A DNA stretch of 64,000 bases, from positions 248,001-312,000 of the forward strand of contig JACJZI010000005.1 of the NCBI GenBank assembly GCA_020635655.1, read 5' to 3'. The notes beneath the pieces are model-generated. The model did not search any database and was not told where the DNA came from. It saw only the letters and a list, made by a program, of their open reading frames with translations. Positions 1-8,762 of this stretch are shown one piece after another. The DNA comes from Flavobacteriales bacterium. Its GTDB lineage: Bacteria > Bacteroidota > Bacteroidia > Flavobacteriales_F > PHOS-HE28. The translations under genes and the position numbers were made by a program. Position 1 is the stretch's first letter. The number at the start of each line of letters is the position of its first letter.

Positions 1-1
1 T

Positions 2-457
2 GCCTTGCCGGCGGGTGACTACAACATGGTGGAGTGGGGTATCGGATTGCCGCCGGACCTGAACCATACGGACCCGGTCACCTATCCCGCCGAACATCCC
101 TTGAGCTATGCACAAGGCACTTGGTGGAGCTGGGCCGCCGCCTACCGGTTCGTGATCTTCGATGGACGTTTCGATGTGGACCCGAACGGGACCGAGGTGC
201 CACCACCCGGACAATTCAGCATCCATACCGGACTGGATACCTGCTACCGTACGGCGCAATACGACATCACGGGGACCACCGTGCCGGATACGGGGTATGC
301 ACACCTGCACATGAACATCGACCTGGCCCATCTGCTGTACAGTGCGAACGACACCATCGACCTGGAGGTGGACAATCAGGCGCACGGCGCCAATGTCGAA
401 CTCGCCTCACGGTTGTCCGACAACGTCCGCGACGCGATCACCGTGCATGCGCCATAG
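2..457 (+). CDS. MbnP-like protein, C-terminal part (5' end outside window)
   Basis: About 151 residues are visible in an open frame running in from the left edge, so the true start lies outside the window. Seen: a stretch with GIGLPPDLNH, then GTWWSWAAAYRFV, then an HLHMNIDLAHLLYS segment. Such Trp-rich and Asn-His motifs are characteristic of MbnP-type periplasmic proteins, which are found beside MbnH-type di-haem enzymes and linked to copper. The following gene starts 4 bp after the stop and encodes such a di-haem protein, which supports the assignment. The presumed location is the periplasm or outer envelope, but the signal peptide would lie upstream of the window. The family call rests on motif memory and context, not on an alignment. 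Confidence 0.7.
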   Translation, partial: ALPAGDYNMVEWGIGLPPDLNHTDPVTYPAEHPLSYAQGTWWSWAAAYRFVIFDGRFDVDPNGTEVPPPGQFSIHTGLDTCYRTAQYDITGTTVPDTGYAHLHMNIDLAHLLYSANDTIDLEVDNQAHGANVELASRLSDNVRDAITVHAP

Positions 458-461
458 TGCG

Positions 462-1475
462 ATGGACCTGAAATGGGTGGCCCTTCCGATGGTATTGCTG
501 GCAACGATGGGTTGTCGGAAGGAGGAGCCATCGGTGGTGGAGGAGGGCAATGCGCCTTTCGAATTGCAATTGGCACCGGGCATGCCTTACCCGCCCTTGC
601 GCGATGACAATCCGCTGACGGATGCCAGTGTTCGATTGGGGAAGATGCTGTTCTTCGAAGAGCGGATCTCACGGACCGGAACGATCAGCTGCGCCAGCTG
701 CCATCATCCGGACCGGTCTTTCAGTGACACCCTGCCGAAGAGCCTGGGCGTGGACGGCATGCCGGGGATGCGCAACGCACCGCCCCTGATAGACCTGGCC
801 TACCACCAGGGCTATTTCCGTGATGGCGGCGTCCCGACGCTCGAGCTTCAGGTGCTTGCACCGGTCGGCGACCCCCTCGAGATGGACAATGACATCAATG
901 TCGTCGCTTCGGCGCTCGGTCAGGAGGAACCCTACCGGACCATGAGCCACTTGGCGTACGGGCGGGACATGGACGCCTATGTGATCACCCGGGCCATTGC
1001 CAATTATGAACGCACCCTTTTGAGCGGATGGTCGCGGTACGACCGCTATCTGCAGGGCGAGGCCGATGCCCTGACCCAACAGGAAGCGCATGGGGCGGAG
1101 ATCTTCGCGAGCGATGCCGCGGGTTGCACGCATTGCCACAATGGCCCCGATCTGAGCGACCACAGCTATCAGAACGTCGGTCTCTACATGGATTACGAGG
1201 ATCCCGGAAGGGAGCGCATCACGCTCGATCCGAACGATCTGGGCAAATTCAAGGTGCCGACCCTTCGGAACATCGCACTCACAGCTCCGTATATGCATGA
1301 TGGATCGATGGCGACATTGGAGCAGGTCGTGGACTTCTTCATTGCCGGTGGTGTCGGGCATCCCGATCAAAGTCCCTGGGTCCACCCGCTGGACCTGAAC
1401 GCCACGGAGCGTGCCGACCTGCTCGCCTTCCTGCACGCATTGACCGATGAACGTACCTTGGACCAAGTGCCATGA
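462..1475 (+). CDS. Di-haem cytochrome c peroxidase (MbnH/MauG/CcpA family) lipoprotein
   Basis: 337 residues. The ATG at 462 was chosen over an upstream in-frame ATG at 342 because it follows the previous stop by 4 bp and begins a lipoprotein signal peptide with a lipobox-like Cys at residue 18 (LLATMGC). Two haem c sites are visible, CASCH at residues 77-81 and CTHCH at 222-226, with a conserved APYMHDG near residue 278 and KVPTLRN before it. This is the usual architecture of bacterial di-haem peroxidases, which reduce H2O2 or oxidise a partner protein in the periplasm. Placement after an MbnP-like gene suggests MbnH-like modification of that partner rather than simple peroxide removal; that is inference. 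Its stop overlaps the next gene's start (ATGA), so the two are probably translationally coupled. Confidence 0.85.
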   Translation: MDLKWVALPMVLLATMGCRKEEPSVVEEGNAPFELQLAPGMPYPPLRDDNPLTDASVRLGKMLFFEERISRTGTISCASCHHPDRSFSDTLPKSLGVDGMPGMRNAPPLIDLAYHQGYFRDGGVPTLELQVLAPVGDPLEMDNDINVVASALGQEEPYRTMSHLAYGRDMDAYVITRAIANYERTLLSGWSRYDRYLQGEADALTQQEAHGAEIFASDAAGCTHCHNGPDLSDHSYQNVGLYMDYEDPGRERITLDPNDLGKFKVPTLRNIALTAPYMHDGSMATLEQVVDFFIAGGVGHPDQSPWVHPLDLNATERADLLAFLHALTDERTLDQVP

Positions 1476-2599
1476 TGAGGTCGTACCACATCCGAACAGC
1501 CATTCTTGTGTTGGTCGCAGTGTCGATCATCGGGATCTCCGGCTGCCGCAAGGAGGATCCGGAGCCTCCCGCGGACACCGGGTTCCATGCCACGCCCTAC
1601 GATCTGCAGATCCCGTCCAACCTGCCACCAATGACCATCCCCGCCGACAACCCCATCACGCAGGAGGGCGTGGAGCTGGGACGCTACCTGTTCTATGACG
1701 AACGCTTGTCAGGGGACAACACCCAGGCATGTGCCACATGCCACGCGCCTGCGTACGCCTTTACCGACCATGGGAACCAGTTCAGTGAAGGCATCGATCA
1801 TCTTCAGGGGACGCGCAATGCCATGCCGCTATTCAATCTGGGATGGGGCCAGTACTTCTTCTGGGATGGGCGCGCTGCCACCTTGGAGGACCAGATCCTG
1901 CAGCCCGTTACGAACCCGATCGAGATGCATGACACCTGGCCGAACGCCGCATCGAAGATCGATGCCGATCCGGCCTATGGGGACCTGTTCTATGCGGCGT
2001 TCGGGGATTCGCGTGTGGATTCCCTGCAGATCGCCAAGGCGATCGCCCAATTCCTGAGGACGATGATCAGCGCGAACTCCCCGTTCGACAAGTGGAAGCG
2101 CGGGGAGGGTACGATCTCGGTCGATGCCCAACAAGGATATGCGCTGTTCCAGCTGGAAGGTGGTCAGCCGCCATTCATCCCGAACGGACAGGGTGGTGCC
2201 GATTGTTTCCACTGCCATACACCGGCGGGTGACCTCTTCACCGATGAACAGTTCCACAACAACGCACTGGATTCGGTGTTCACGGACCTGGGACGCGGTG
2301 GCGTCACCGGGGATCCGTTCGACATGGGCAAGTTCAAGACCCCGTCATTGCGCAACATCATGTTGACCGCACCGTACATGCACGACGGACGCTTCGCCAC
2401 GATCGACGAGGTGCTCGATCACTACAACGATGGGGGTGTGACCTCTGCGACGGTGGACCCTTTCATGAAGTTCACGGACCCGGACCAGACCCTTGAACTG
2501 AACGCGCAGGACCGTCAGCAGATCATTGCCTTCCTGAACAGCCTGACCGATCATGAGTTCATCACCGATCCGCGGTTCCAGGACCCGGGTCAACCCTGA
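1472..2599 (+). CDS. Second di-haem cytochrome c peroxidase family lipoprotein
   Basis: 375 residues, starting inside the stop of the preceding gene (ATGA overlap). The N terminus is a lipoprotein signal with ISGC, Cys25. Haem c sites are CATCH at residues 87-91 and CFHCH at 245-249. The downstream KTPSLRN and APYMHDGRF motifs match the family. It is a diverged paralogue of the preceding gene rather than a recent copy: the motif order is shared but most residues differ. The two enzymes and the MbnP-like protein probably form one operon acting in the periplasm. It ends 2 bp before a convergent gene on the other strand, leaving no room for a separate terminator. Confidence 0.85.
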   Translation: MMRSYHIRTAILVLVAVSIIGISGCRKEDPEPPADTGFHATPYDLQIPSNLPPMTIPADNPITQEGVELGRYLFYDERLSGDNTQACATCHAPAYAFTDHGNQFSEGIDHLQGTRNAMPLFNLGWGQYFFWDGRAATLEDQILQPVTNPIEMHDTWPNAASKIDADPAYGDLFYAAFGDSRVDSLQIAKAIAQFLRTMISANSPFDKWKRGEGTISVDAQQGYALFQLEGGQPPFIPNGQGGADCFHCHTPAGDLFTDEQFHNNALDSVFTDLGRGGVTGDPFDMGKFKTPSLRNIMLTAPYMHDGRFATIDEVLDHYNDGGVTSATVDPFMKFTDPDQTLELNAQDRQQIIAFLNSLTDHEFITDPRFQDPGQP

Positions 2600-2601
2600 T
2601 C

Positions 2602-4083
2602 CTACGCTGCGCGCTCCTCGGCCGGGCCGGGGCGCCAGGTATAGTGTCGGAGCTTGTCGCCGTAGACGCTCGGCTTGAAAAGACTTGTACCCAGGAGGAT
2701 CCGGGCGCATTCCTGAACCCCCTCGATGATGCTGGGGTGGGGGTGCACCAGATCGGTGAGTGTACGGATACCGAGGCCCGTGTGCATCATGAGGGCCACC
2801 GCCTGTATGGCGCTTGAGGCATGCTCGCCCACGGCACGCATGCCGAGCACACGCATCTCCTCATCGTCCGTAACGAGCACCTTGAAAAAGCCACGGGTGC
2901 GTCGCATGGCGATGGCGCGTGCCAGGCAGCTGTAATCGATGCGTGCCATGCGGTAGGCGATCCCTTGCAGACGACATTCCTGTTCGTTGAGGCCCACGCC
3001 GGCCACCTCGGGTTCAAGGAACATGATCGTGCTCGTGTGCTCATGGTCCAGCACGGTGGTCGGAACGCCCGCGATGGATTCCGCGGCATGGCGTCCCTCC
3101 ATCTCGCCGAGGTTCACCAGCATGTGCGCGCCGGTGACATCGCCCACGGCATGGATGTGCGGCACGGACGTTCGGGTGCCGTCCACAAGGATGCAGCCCC
3201 GGTCCGGATCCACGGCCACACCTGCCGCATCCAGACCAAGTCCGTCCAGGTTGGGCGTGCGGCCCACGGATAGCAGGGCACGGTCCACGGCGATCGTGCG
3301 CTTGCGCCCGTCGGTGAAGGCCAGGGTGTATTCCACGCCGTGGGGAAGTGCTTCAAGTCGTTCCAGGCGGGCGGAATGATGAACGAGCACGCCCTTGCTT
3401 TCCAATCCCTTGCGGACCACCTCGCTCACGTCCGCATCCTCGAAGGGGAGGATGCGTTCCGCACGATCGATCAAATGGACCTGGGTGTGGCCGAAATTGG
3501 CAAGGATGGTGGCGAACTCGCATCCGATCACACCGGCACCGATGATCACGATGCTCCCGGGGAGGTCGTCCATGTGAAGGATGCCGTTGCTGGTCATCAC
3601 GCGTAGCTCGTCCACGTGAACGCCCGGGATCGCCCTGGGGCGGGACCCGGTCGCGATGATGAAATGTCGGGCACGGATGGTGGTCGTCATGCCGGGTCGT
3701 TCGATGCGCAGGTCATGGGGACCGATGAAACAGGCGTGGCCCCGTTCATGCCGGAACCGGTCGGTGCTACCCGCGAGCAGTTGCATGTGACAGGCATAGA
3801 GGTACTTGCGCTCGAACACGGCCTCGTTCACCGTGCGGGTGATCTCCTCCCAGGACAGACGGAACGGTCTTCGACCGCGTTCGCGGACCACCTCGTTGGC
3901 ACTTGATACGCGCTGCGAGAGCTCCCACAAGGTCTTCGACGTGAGGGCACCGTCGTAAATGCCCGTACCACCGATCCGGTCGCGCTCCACGAGAAGGGTG
4001 CGCAGCCCCAGATCGATCGCCCGCATTGCGGCGGCATAGCCCGCAGGGCCTCCGCCAATGACACAGAGATCGTAATCGTCCAT
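2602..4083 (-). CDS. Dihydrolipoamide dehydrogenase-like FAD/NAD(P) oxidoreductase lacking both redox cysteines
   Basis: 493 residues from ATG 4083; an upstream in-frame start at 4275 would add about 64 unconserved residues and run into the divergent gene. Seen: the FAD-binding DLCVIGGGPAGYAAA at residues 6-20, an NAD(P)-binding segment SIVIIGAGVIGCEFA, an FAD segment HIHAVGDVTGA, and a dimer-interface motif VHPHPSIIE like the His-Glu dyad of lipoamide dehydrogenases. The active-site segment normally of the form GGTCxxxGCxPSK reads GGTGIYDGALTSK (residues 38-50), so both Cys are replaced (G41, A46). Disulfide chemistry on lipoamide, glutathione or mercury is therefore unlikely. A transhydrogenase-like or quinone reductase role is possible but not shown. 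It stands alone between convergent and divergent neighbours. Confidence 0.85.
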   Translation of the reverse strand: MDDYDLCVIGGGPAGYAAAMRAIDLGLRTLLVERDRIGGTGIYDGALTSKTLWELSQRVSSANEVVRERGRRPFRLSWEEITRTVNEAVFERKYLYACHMQLLAGSTDRFRHERGHACFIGPHDLRIERPGMTTTIRARHFIIATGSRPRAIPGVHVDELRVMTSNGILHMDDLPGSIVIIGAGVIGCEFATILANFGHTQVHLIDRAERILPFEDADVSEVVRKGLESKGVLVHHSARLERLEALPHGVEYTLAFTDGRKRTIAVDRALLSVGRTPNLDGLGLDAAGVAVDPDRGCILVDGTRTSVPHIHAVGDVTGAHMLVNLGEMEGRHAAESIAGVPTTVLDHEHTSTIMFLEPEVAGVGLNEQECRLQGIAYRMARIDYSCLARAIAMRRTRGFFKVLVTDDEEMRVLGMRAVGEHASSAIQAVALMMHTGLGIRTLTDLVHPHPSIIEGVQECARILLGTSLFKPSVYGDKLRHYTWRPGPAEERAA

Positions 4084-4192
4084 TGCAGGAGAGGAGTACC
4101 GCAGAGCTTCATACGGATGCTTCCCGTCAATGTTCCCCGTCGATCCGCCAGGCGCTTGCGACGATGCGTCGTGCTTATCCATCAACGGTCGG

Positions 4193-4201
4193 TATCCTTT
4201 G
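4193..4201 (+). promoter_or_regulatory. Possible -7-like element, TATCCTTTG, before the PKD cargo gene
   Basis: TATCCTTTG resembles the Bacteroidota -7 element TAnnTTTG with one extra spacer base. It ends 9 bp before ATG 4211, and together with GGAGG just upstream it supports that start over one at 4130. The extra base makes the call weak. Confidence 0.3.
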
Positions 4202-4210
4202 GAGGCGGCG

Positions 4211-7200
4211 ATGCGTAGCAAGGTGCGATCCGCAAGCGGCGTGAGGTCCTTTCGCCATATGCTCTCCGCGCTCATCCTGTTGAGCGCCGGTCCTATCAGC
4301 GCGCAATGCCCGCAGTTGTACGACTATGATGGGGCACTGTCGAGCACGCCCATCTGGTACAGTTGCTCCGGCTCCAGTTTCACCCTGCTGATCGCCAGCC
4401 CGAGCACCATCGGCAACTTCTCCGTGGATTGGGGAGATGGCGGTCCGGTCTACAGCGGTGGGTCCCTGGTCCCGCCACAGTCGGTGAGCCATGTCTACGC
4501 CGCTGCTGTGGCACAATACACGGTGACCTTCACCGAAACGGTCACCGGTTGCGTCGTCACCGGCACGGTGATCATGGAGGAAAGCACCAGTGCGTCGATC
4601 CAGATCCCTGTTGGTGGGTTGACGCAGGTATGCGCACCGCAGGCCGTGGACTTCGTCAATTCCAGCACCAACACCTCTCCGAACACGGTCTTCACCTGGG
4701 ATTTCGGAGATGGGTCCCCACCCTTCGTAACGGACTACACGAACCTGGGACAGACCATCTCGCACACCTATCTGCCGGGAACCGTGAGCTGCGAGACGAC
4801 GGTGCATCTGGCGGCTGAGAACAACTGCAACACATTGCAGGGTGGTGCCAGCCAGGCCACCTTCAACCCGATCCGGGTCTGGGACCTGGACAGCGCCCGG
4901 ATCGCTCCGTCCGCCACCTTGCTCTGCTGGCCCGACAACGAGGTGACGTTCCTGAACGTCACCGATCGCAACTGCGTCCAGCAGGGCAACATCTACCAGC
5001 GCTTCGAATACTGGAACTTCGGTGACTACTGGGGTGCGAATCAGGATTCCATCATCGACTGGACCCCCTGGCCGCCGACCTTTCCGCACACCATCGCCTA
5101 TCCCGGCATCGGGACCTACGAAGTGACGATGCTGGACAGCAACTATTGTGGCGTCGACACGGCCCATGTGACGATCACGATCGTTCCCCCGCCCAATGTC
5201 ACCGTGACCGTTGCACCGGACACGATCTGCTCTGGAGAGACGGCCCAGTTCCATGAGACGACCGCCGGAGGAGCGAACTATTTCCAGTGGGATTTCGATA
5301 CGGGAAATGGTTTCCAATCCACCGGTGCGGGCGATCAGGCCCATTCGTACAACGCACCCGGAAGCTATACCGTGAGCTACGCGGCCAGCATCCAGGGAGC
5401 CACCGCGGGATGTGCGGATACGGCCTCGACGGACCTGATCGTGCTTCCCAGTCCGGATGCACAGTTCAATGTCGATCAGGATGCGGCGTGTGATTCCCTT
5501 ACCGTCATCTTCACGAACGCTTCCAATGGTGGTGTGCAACGCCTCTGGGACTTCGGCGATGGGACGACGAGCACCGCCACTTCGCCTCCACCACATTTCT
5601 ACGGCACCACCGGCACCTATACCGTGACCCTGACCGTGACGAACGCGCAGGGTTGTCAGGACCAGGCATCGCATGAAATCCATGTATACCCTCCTCCCAA
5701 TGTGCAGATCGGGGCATTGAACGTTTGTGAAGGCGAGCCGGCCCAGTTCCATGACCAGACCGTGTACGACCCCGGCAATGAAGCGGTCCAGTGGAATTGG
5801 GACTTTGGTGATGGCAATGCCAGTCCGCTCACCGATCCCTCCCATCTCTATGCCTCCTCATCCGCCTATGTCGTCACCTTGACGGTCACGACACCCTATT
5901 GTTCGGGCACGGGCACGGAGAACGTGCTGGTGGAGGCGAAACCGAACGCCATGTTCACACCGGTCCCGGGTGTTGGCTGCTCTCCCTTGGAGGTGCAGTT
6001 CAACAATACCAGCACCGGGGCGGTGGATCATCAATGGGACTTCGGCGATGGAAGCACCTCGGGCGCGAACTCGCCGCAGCACACCTACTTCAATGCCGGA
6101 CCTGGAAGCGTCATGGACACCGTCCGGTTGATCGCGTCCACACTCTCCGGTTGCGCGGATACCGCCTATGCGATGATCGATGTGGCCCCGCCGGTGGTGG
6201 CGGCCTTCATGCATGACGCGCAGCCGGGCTGCGCTCCATTGGATGTTCAATTCACGGATCAGAGCAGTGGTGCGAACGGTTATCAATGGGACTTCGGCGA
6301 TGGGACGACCAGTACGCAGCCATCTCCCACGCATCAATACACGAACACCACGCTCTATCTCCAGGTCAACACGGTGACCTTGATCGCTTCCTCCCCGGGG
6401 GGGTGCACGGACACGGTCAGCCAGAACATCCTGGTCTATCCCACACCGGACTTCGCCTTCACAACGCAGCCCGATAGCGGGTGCGCACCGCTGACCGTGA
6501 CCTTTCCGAGCATCGTGGGCGCGGTCTCCTATCAGTGGGATTTCGGTGATGGCACCACGGGCAGCGGGCCATCTCCTCAGCATATCTATCTGAACACGGG
6601 AACGACACCACAAACCTATCCGATCACCATGGTCGGGGCGAACGCGTTCGGATGCGTCGATACGACATACGGTTCCGTGAACGTCCATCCGGTCCCCACT
6701 GCCCAGTTCACGGTCGGCAATACGACCGGCTGCCATCCGCTGAGCGCACTGCTCACGAACACCTCCCTCGATGCGTCCATCTATGCATGGACCTATGGCG
6801 ATGGACAGAGCAGCGACACCTCGGCGTTGCAGCACGTCCATACCTGGTACAATTTCCTGGGCCCTGGTGATGCCACCTATCCCATCTTCCTGACCGCGAC
6901 CAATGCGTATGGTTGTTCGAGCACGGCATCGGACCAGGTCGTGGTGCATCCGGCGGTGGATGCCGGCTTCGTTGCGGACACGGTGGGATGTTCGCCGTTC
7001 GATCCCGGTTTCGGGAACATCTCCACGGGAGCTGTGTCCTATCAATGGGTCTTCGGCGACGGCTCGGGATCACTGACCGCGGCACCGGCCCACACCTACA
7101 TCGCGCAGGGCCTGAGCGACGTGGCATATGACGCCTTGCTGGTCGCCACATCAGCGTTCGGATGCACCGATACCGCATCACGGACCATCACGGTACACCC

Positions 7201-8758
7201 TGCGCCATTGGCCCAGTTCGCTCCCTTGCCGGGAGCGGGCTGTCAACCTTTTCCTGCCCAGTTCCACGACCAGACCATCGGTGCGGTCTCCTCACAGTGG
7301 GATTTCGGGGACGGTACGGGCACAACGACCGCGCCCGGAGATGTGGTCCATGTGTACACCCATCCCGACACCGCTCCGGTGATCTTCAACGTGGTCCAGA
7401 TCGCCACCTCGGCCTTTGGCTGCGTGGACACGACCACCGAGCAGGTGGAGGTCTATCCAGCGATCGATGTGGCGTTCACCGTTCCGACCGATGGTTGCTC
7501 GCCGATGCCGGTGGCGCCCCTGGATGCATCGTCCGGGGTCGGCTCCTACCTCTGGGACATGGGTGACGGCACGCTGCTCGTGGGGTCCGCACCCGCGCAT
7601 ACCTACGTGAACACCGCAGGCGTCACACAAAGTTGGACCATCACCCTCGTGGGCACTTCCGCATTCGGTTGTTCGGACACCGTCCAGCAGGTGGTGAACG
7701 TGCATCCCTCGCCCGAGGCGGTCTTCCAAGCGACACCCTTCACCCAGCAATACCCGGCATCGACGGTCACCATCGCGAACAATACGCCCGGCAGTGGATG
7801 GAACTATGTCTGGGACCTTGGGGACGGTACCTCATCGAACGCCATGGACCCGGGCAGCCATGACTATGGGACCTGGGGGCAATTCACGATCTCCTTGGTG
7901 GTGACCGACGGGCTCTGCAGCGACACGGCCCTCCAGGTGGTGGAGGTCACGCCGCCATTGCCAACGGTCGACTTTGTGGGATCCGGTGAGGGATGCGTGC
8001 CACTGACCGTGCATTTCACGAACACGTCGCTGCTTGCGGTCAGCTATCAGTGGAACTTCGGTGATGGGGGGACCTCCACGGCCGATGATCCGGTCTATAC
8101 CTACACGCAGCCGGGCACCTACACGGTTTCGCTTACCGCCTGGAGCAGTGGGGGCGGCGTAAGCACGGTGGTGCACGTGGACTCGGTGGTCGTGCATCCC
8201 AGGGCGACGGCCTACTTCGTGCTGCAGCCGGACGAGGTCATCGTACCGAGCCAGCCCGTCTTCCTCTACAACCTCTCGGGCAATGCGAACAGCTATCTCT
8301 GGGACCTCGGTGATGGCACGACCTCGGAAGAGCTGAACCCGGTGCATTACTATCAGGATGCTGGTGAATACGACATCTCACTGATCGCGAACAATGCCTG
8401 GAACTGTCCCGACACGTTCGCATTGCAGGGTGCCGTCACCGGTTCCACCGCAGGCGACATCCAGTTCCCCAATGCGTTCACTCCCGGGAACTCGGGCCCG
8501 ACGGACGGCGTATACGACCCGCAGAACTTCGACAATGACTACTTCTTCCCGGTATACGCGGGTGTGGAGGATTACCACCTCCAGGTGTTCGATCGCTGGG
8601 GAGAGCTCGTTTTCGAGACCAACGATGTCAAGGTGGGCTGGGATGGCTACTACCGTGGTGTCCCCGCCAAGCAGGACGTCTATGCCTGGAAGGCCCAGGT
8701 CCGTTTCAGCGACGGCCGTGAACAAGTCCTCACCGGTGACGTGACCTTATTGCGATGA
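4211..8758 (+). CDS. Giant PKD-repeat surface protein with T9SS type B (gliding motility-type) C-terminal domain
   Basis: 1515 residues from ATG 4211, preceded by GGAGGCGGCG. A signal peptide ends near PISAQC. The body is a string of about 15-16 PKD-like domains, each about 80-90 residues and marked by WDFGDG or variants (WTYGDG, WVFGDG, WDMGDG, WDLGDG); most carry a conserved Cys near their start. The last ~95 residues contain FPNAFTPGN, VFDRWGELVFE and GWDGYYRG, the gliding-motility-associated C-terminal domain used as a type B T9SS sorting signal. The protein should be exported and held at the cell surface, probably as an adhesin. Two genes follow immediately, the last a PorP/SprF homologue, the typical partner of type B cargo. 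Nothing suggests an enzymatic domain. Confidence 0.9.
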   Translation: MRSKVRSASGVRSFRHMLSALILLSAGPISAQCPQLYDYDGALSSTPIWYSCSGSSFTLLIASPSTIGNFSVDWGDGGPVYSGGSLVPPQSVSHVYAAAVAQYTVTFTETVTGCVVTGTVIMEESTSASIQIPVGGLTQVCAPQAVDFVNSSTNTSPNTVFTWDFGDGSPPFVTDYTNLGQTISHTYLPGTVSCETTVHLAAENNCNTLQGGASQATFNPIRVWDLDSARIAPSATLLCWPDNEVTFLNVTDRNCVQQGNIYQRFEYWNFGDYWGANQDSIIDWTPWPPTFPHTIAYPGIGTYEVTMLDSNYCGVDTAHVTITIVPPPNVTVTVAPDTICSGETAQFHETTAGGANYFQWDFDTGNGFQSTGAGDQAHSYNAPGSYTVSYAASIQGATAGCADTASTDLIVLPSPDAQFNVDQDAACDSLTVIFTNASNGGVQRLWDFGDGTTSTATSPPPHFYGTTGTYTVTLTVTNAQGCQDQASHEIHVYPPPNVQIGALNVCEGEPAQFHDQTVYDPGNEAVQWNWDFGDGNASPLTDPSHLYASSSAYVVTLTVTTPYCSGTGTENVLVEAKPNAMFTPVPGVGCSPLEVQFNNTSTGAVDHQWDFGDGSTSGANSPQHTYFNAGPGSVMDTVRLIASTLSGCADTAYAMIDVAPPVVAAFMHDAQPGCAPLDVQFTDQSSGANGYQWDFGDGTTSTQPSPTHQYTNTTLYLQVNTVTLIASSPGGCTDTVSQNILVYPTPDFAFTTQPDSGCAPLTVTFPSIVGAVSYQWDFGDGTTGSGPSPQHIYLNTGTTPQTYPITMVGANAFGCVDTTYGSVNVHPVPTAQFTVGNTTGCHPLSALLTNTSLDASIYAWTYGDGQSSDTSALQHVHTWYNFLGPGDATYPIFLTATNAYGCSSTASDQVVVHPAVDAGFVADTVGCSPFDPGFGNISTGAVSYQWVFGDGSGSLTAAPAHTYIAQGLSDVAYDALLVATSAFGCTDTASRTITVHPAPLAQFAPLPGAGCQPFPAQFHDQTIGAVSSQWDFGDGTGTTTAPGDVVHVYTHPDTAPVIFNVVQIATSAFGCVDTTTEQVEVYPAIDVAFTVPTDGCSPMPVAPLDASSGVGSYLWDMGDGTLLVGSAPAHTYVNTAGVTQSWTITLVGTSAFGCSDTVQQVVNVHPSPEAVFQATPFTQQYPASTVTIANNTPGSGWNYVWDLGDGTSSNAMDPGSHDYGTWGQFTISLVVTDGLCSDTALQVVEVTPPLPTVDFVGSGEGCVPLTVHFTNTSLLAVSYQWNFGDGGTSTADDPVYTYTQPGTYTVSLTAWSSGGGVSTVVHVDSVVVHPRATAYFVLQPDEVIVPSQPVFLYNLSGNANSYLWDLGDGTTSEELNPVHYYQDAGEYDISLIANNAWNCPDTFALQGAVTGSTAGDIQFPNAFTPGNSGPTDGVYDPQNFDNDYFFPVYAGVEDYHLQVFDRWGELVFETNDVKVGWDGYYRGVPAKQDVYAWKAQVRFSDGREQVLTGDVTLLR

Positions 8759-8762
8759 TCCC

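Noticed and set aside
342..461. Upstream ATG for the first di-haem peroxidase
   Set aside because: It would overlap the MbnP-like gene by over 100 bp and place 40 residues before the lipoprotein signal peptide.
4175..5845. 556-residue - strand frame opposite the PKD protein
   Set aside because: The + strand encodes repeated WDFGDG domains and a sorting signal; the - frame has no recognisable motif.
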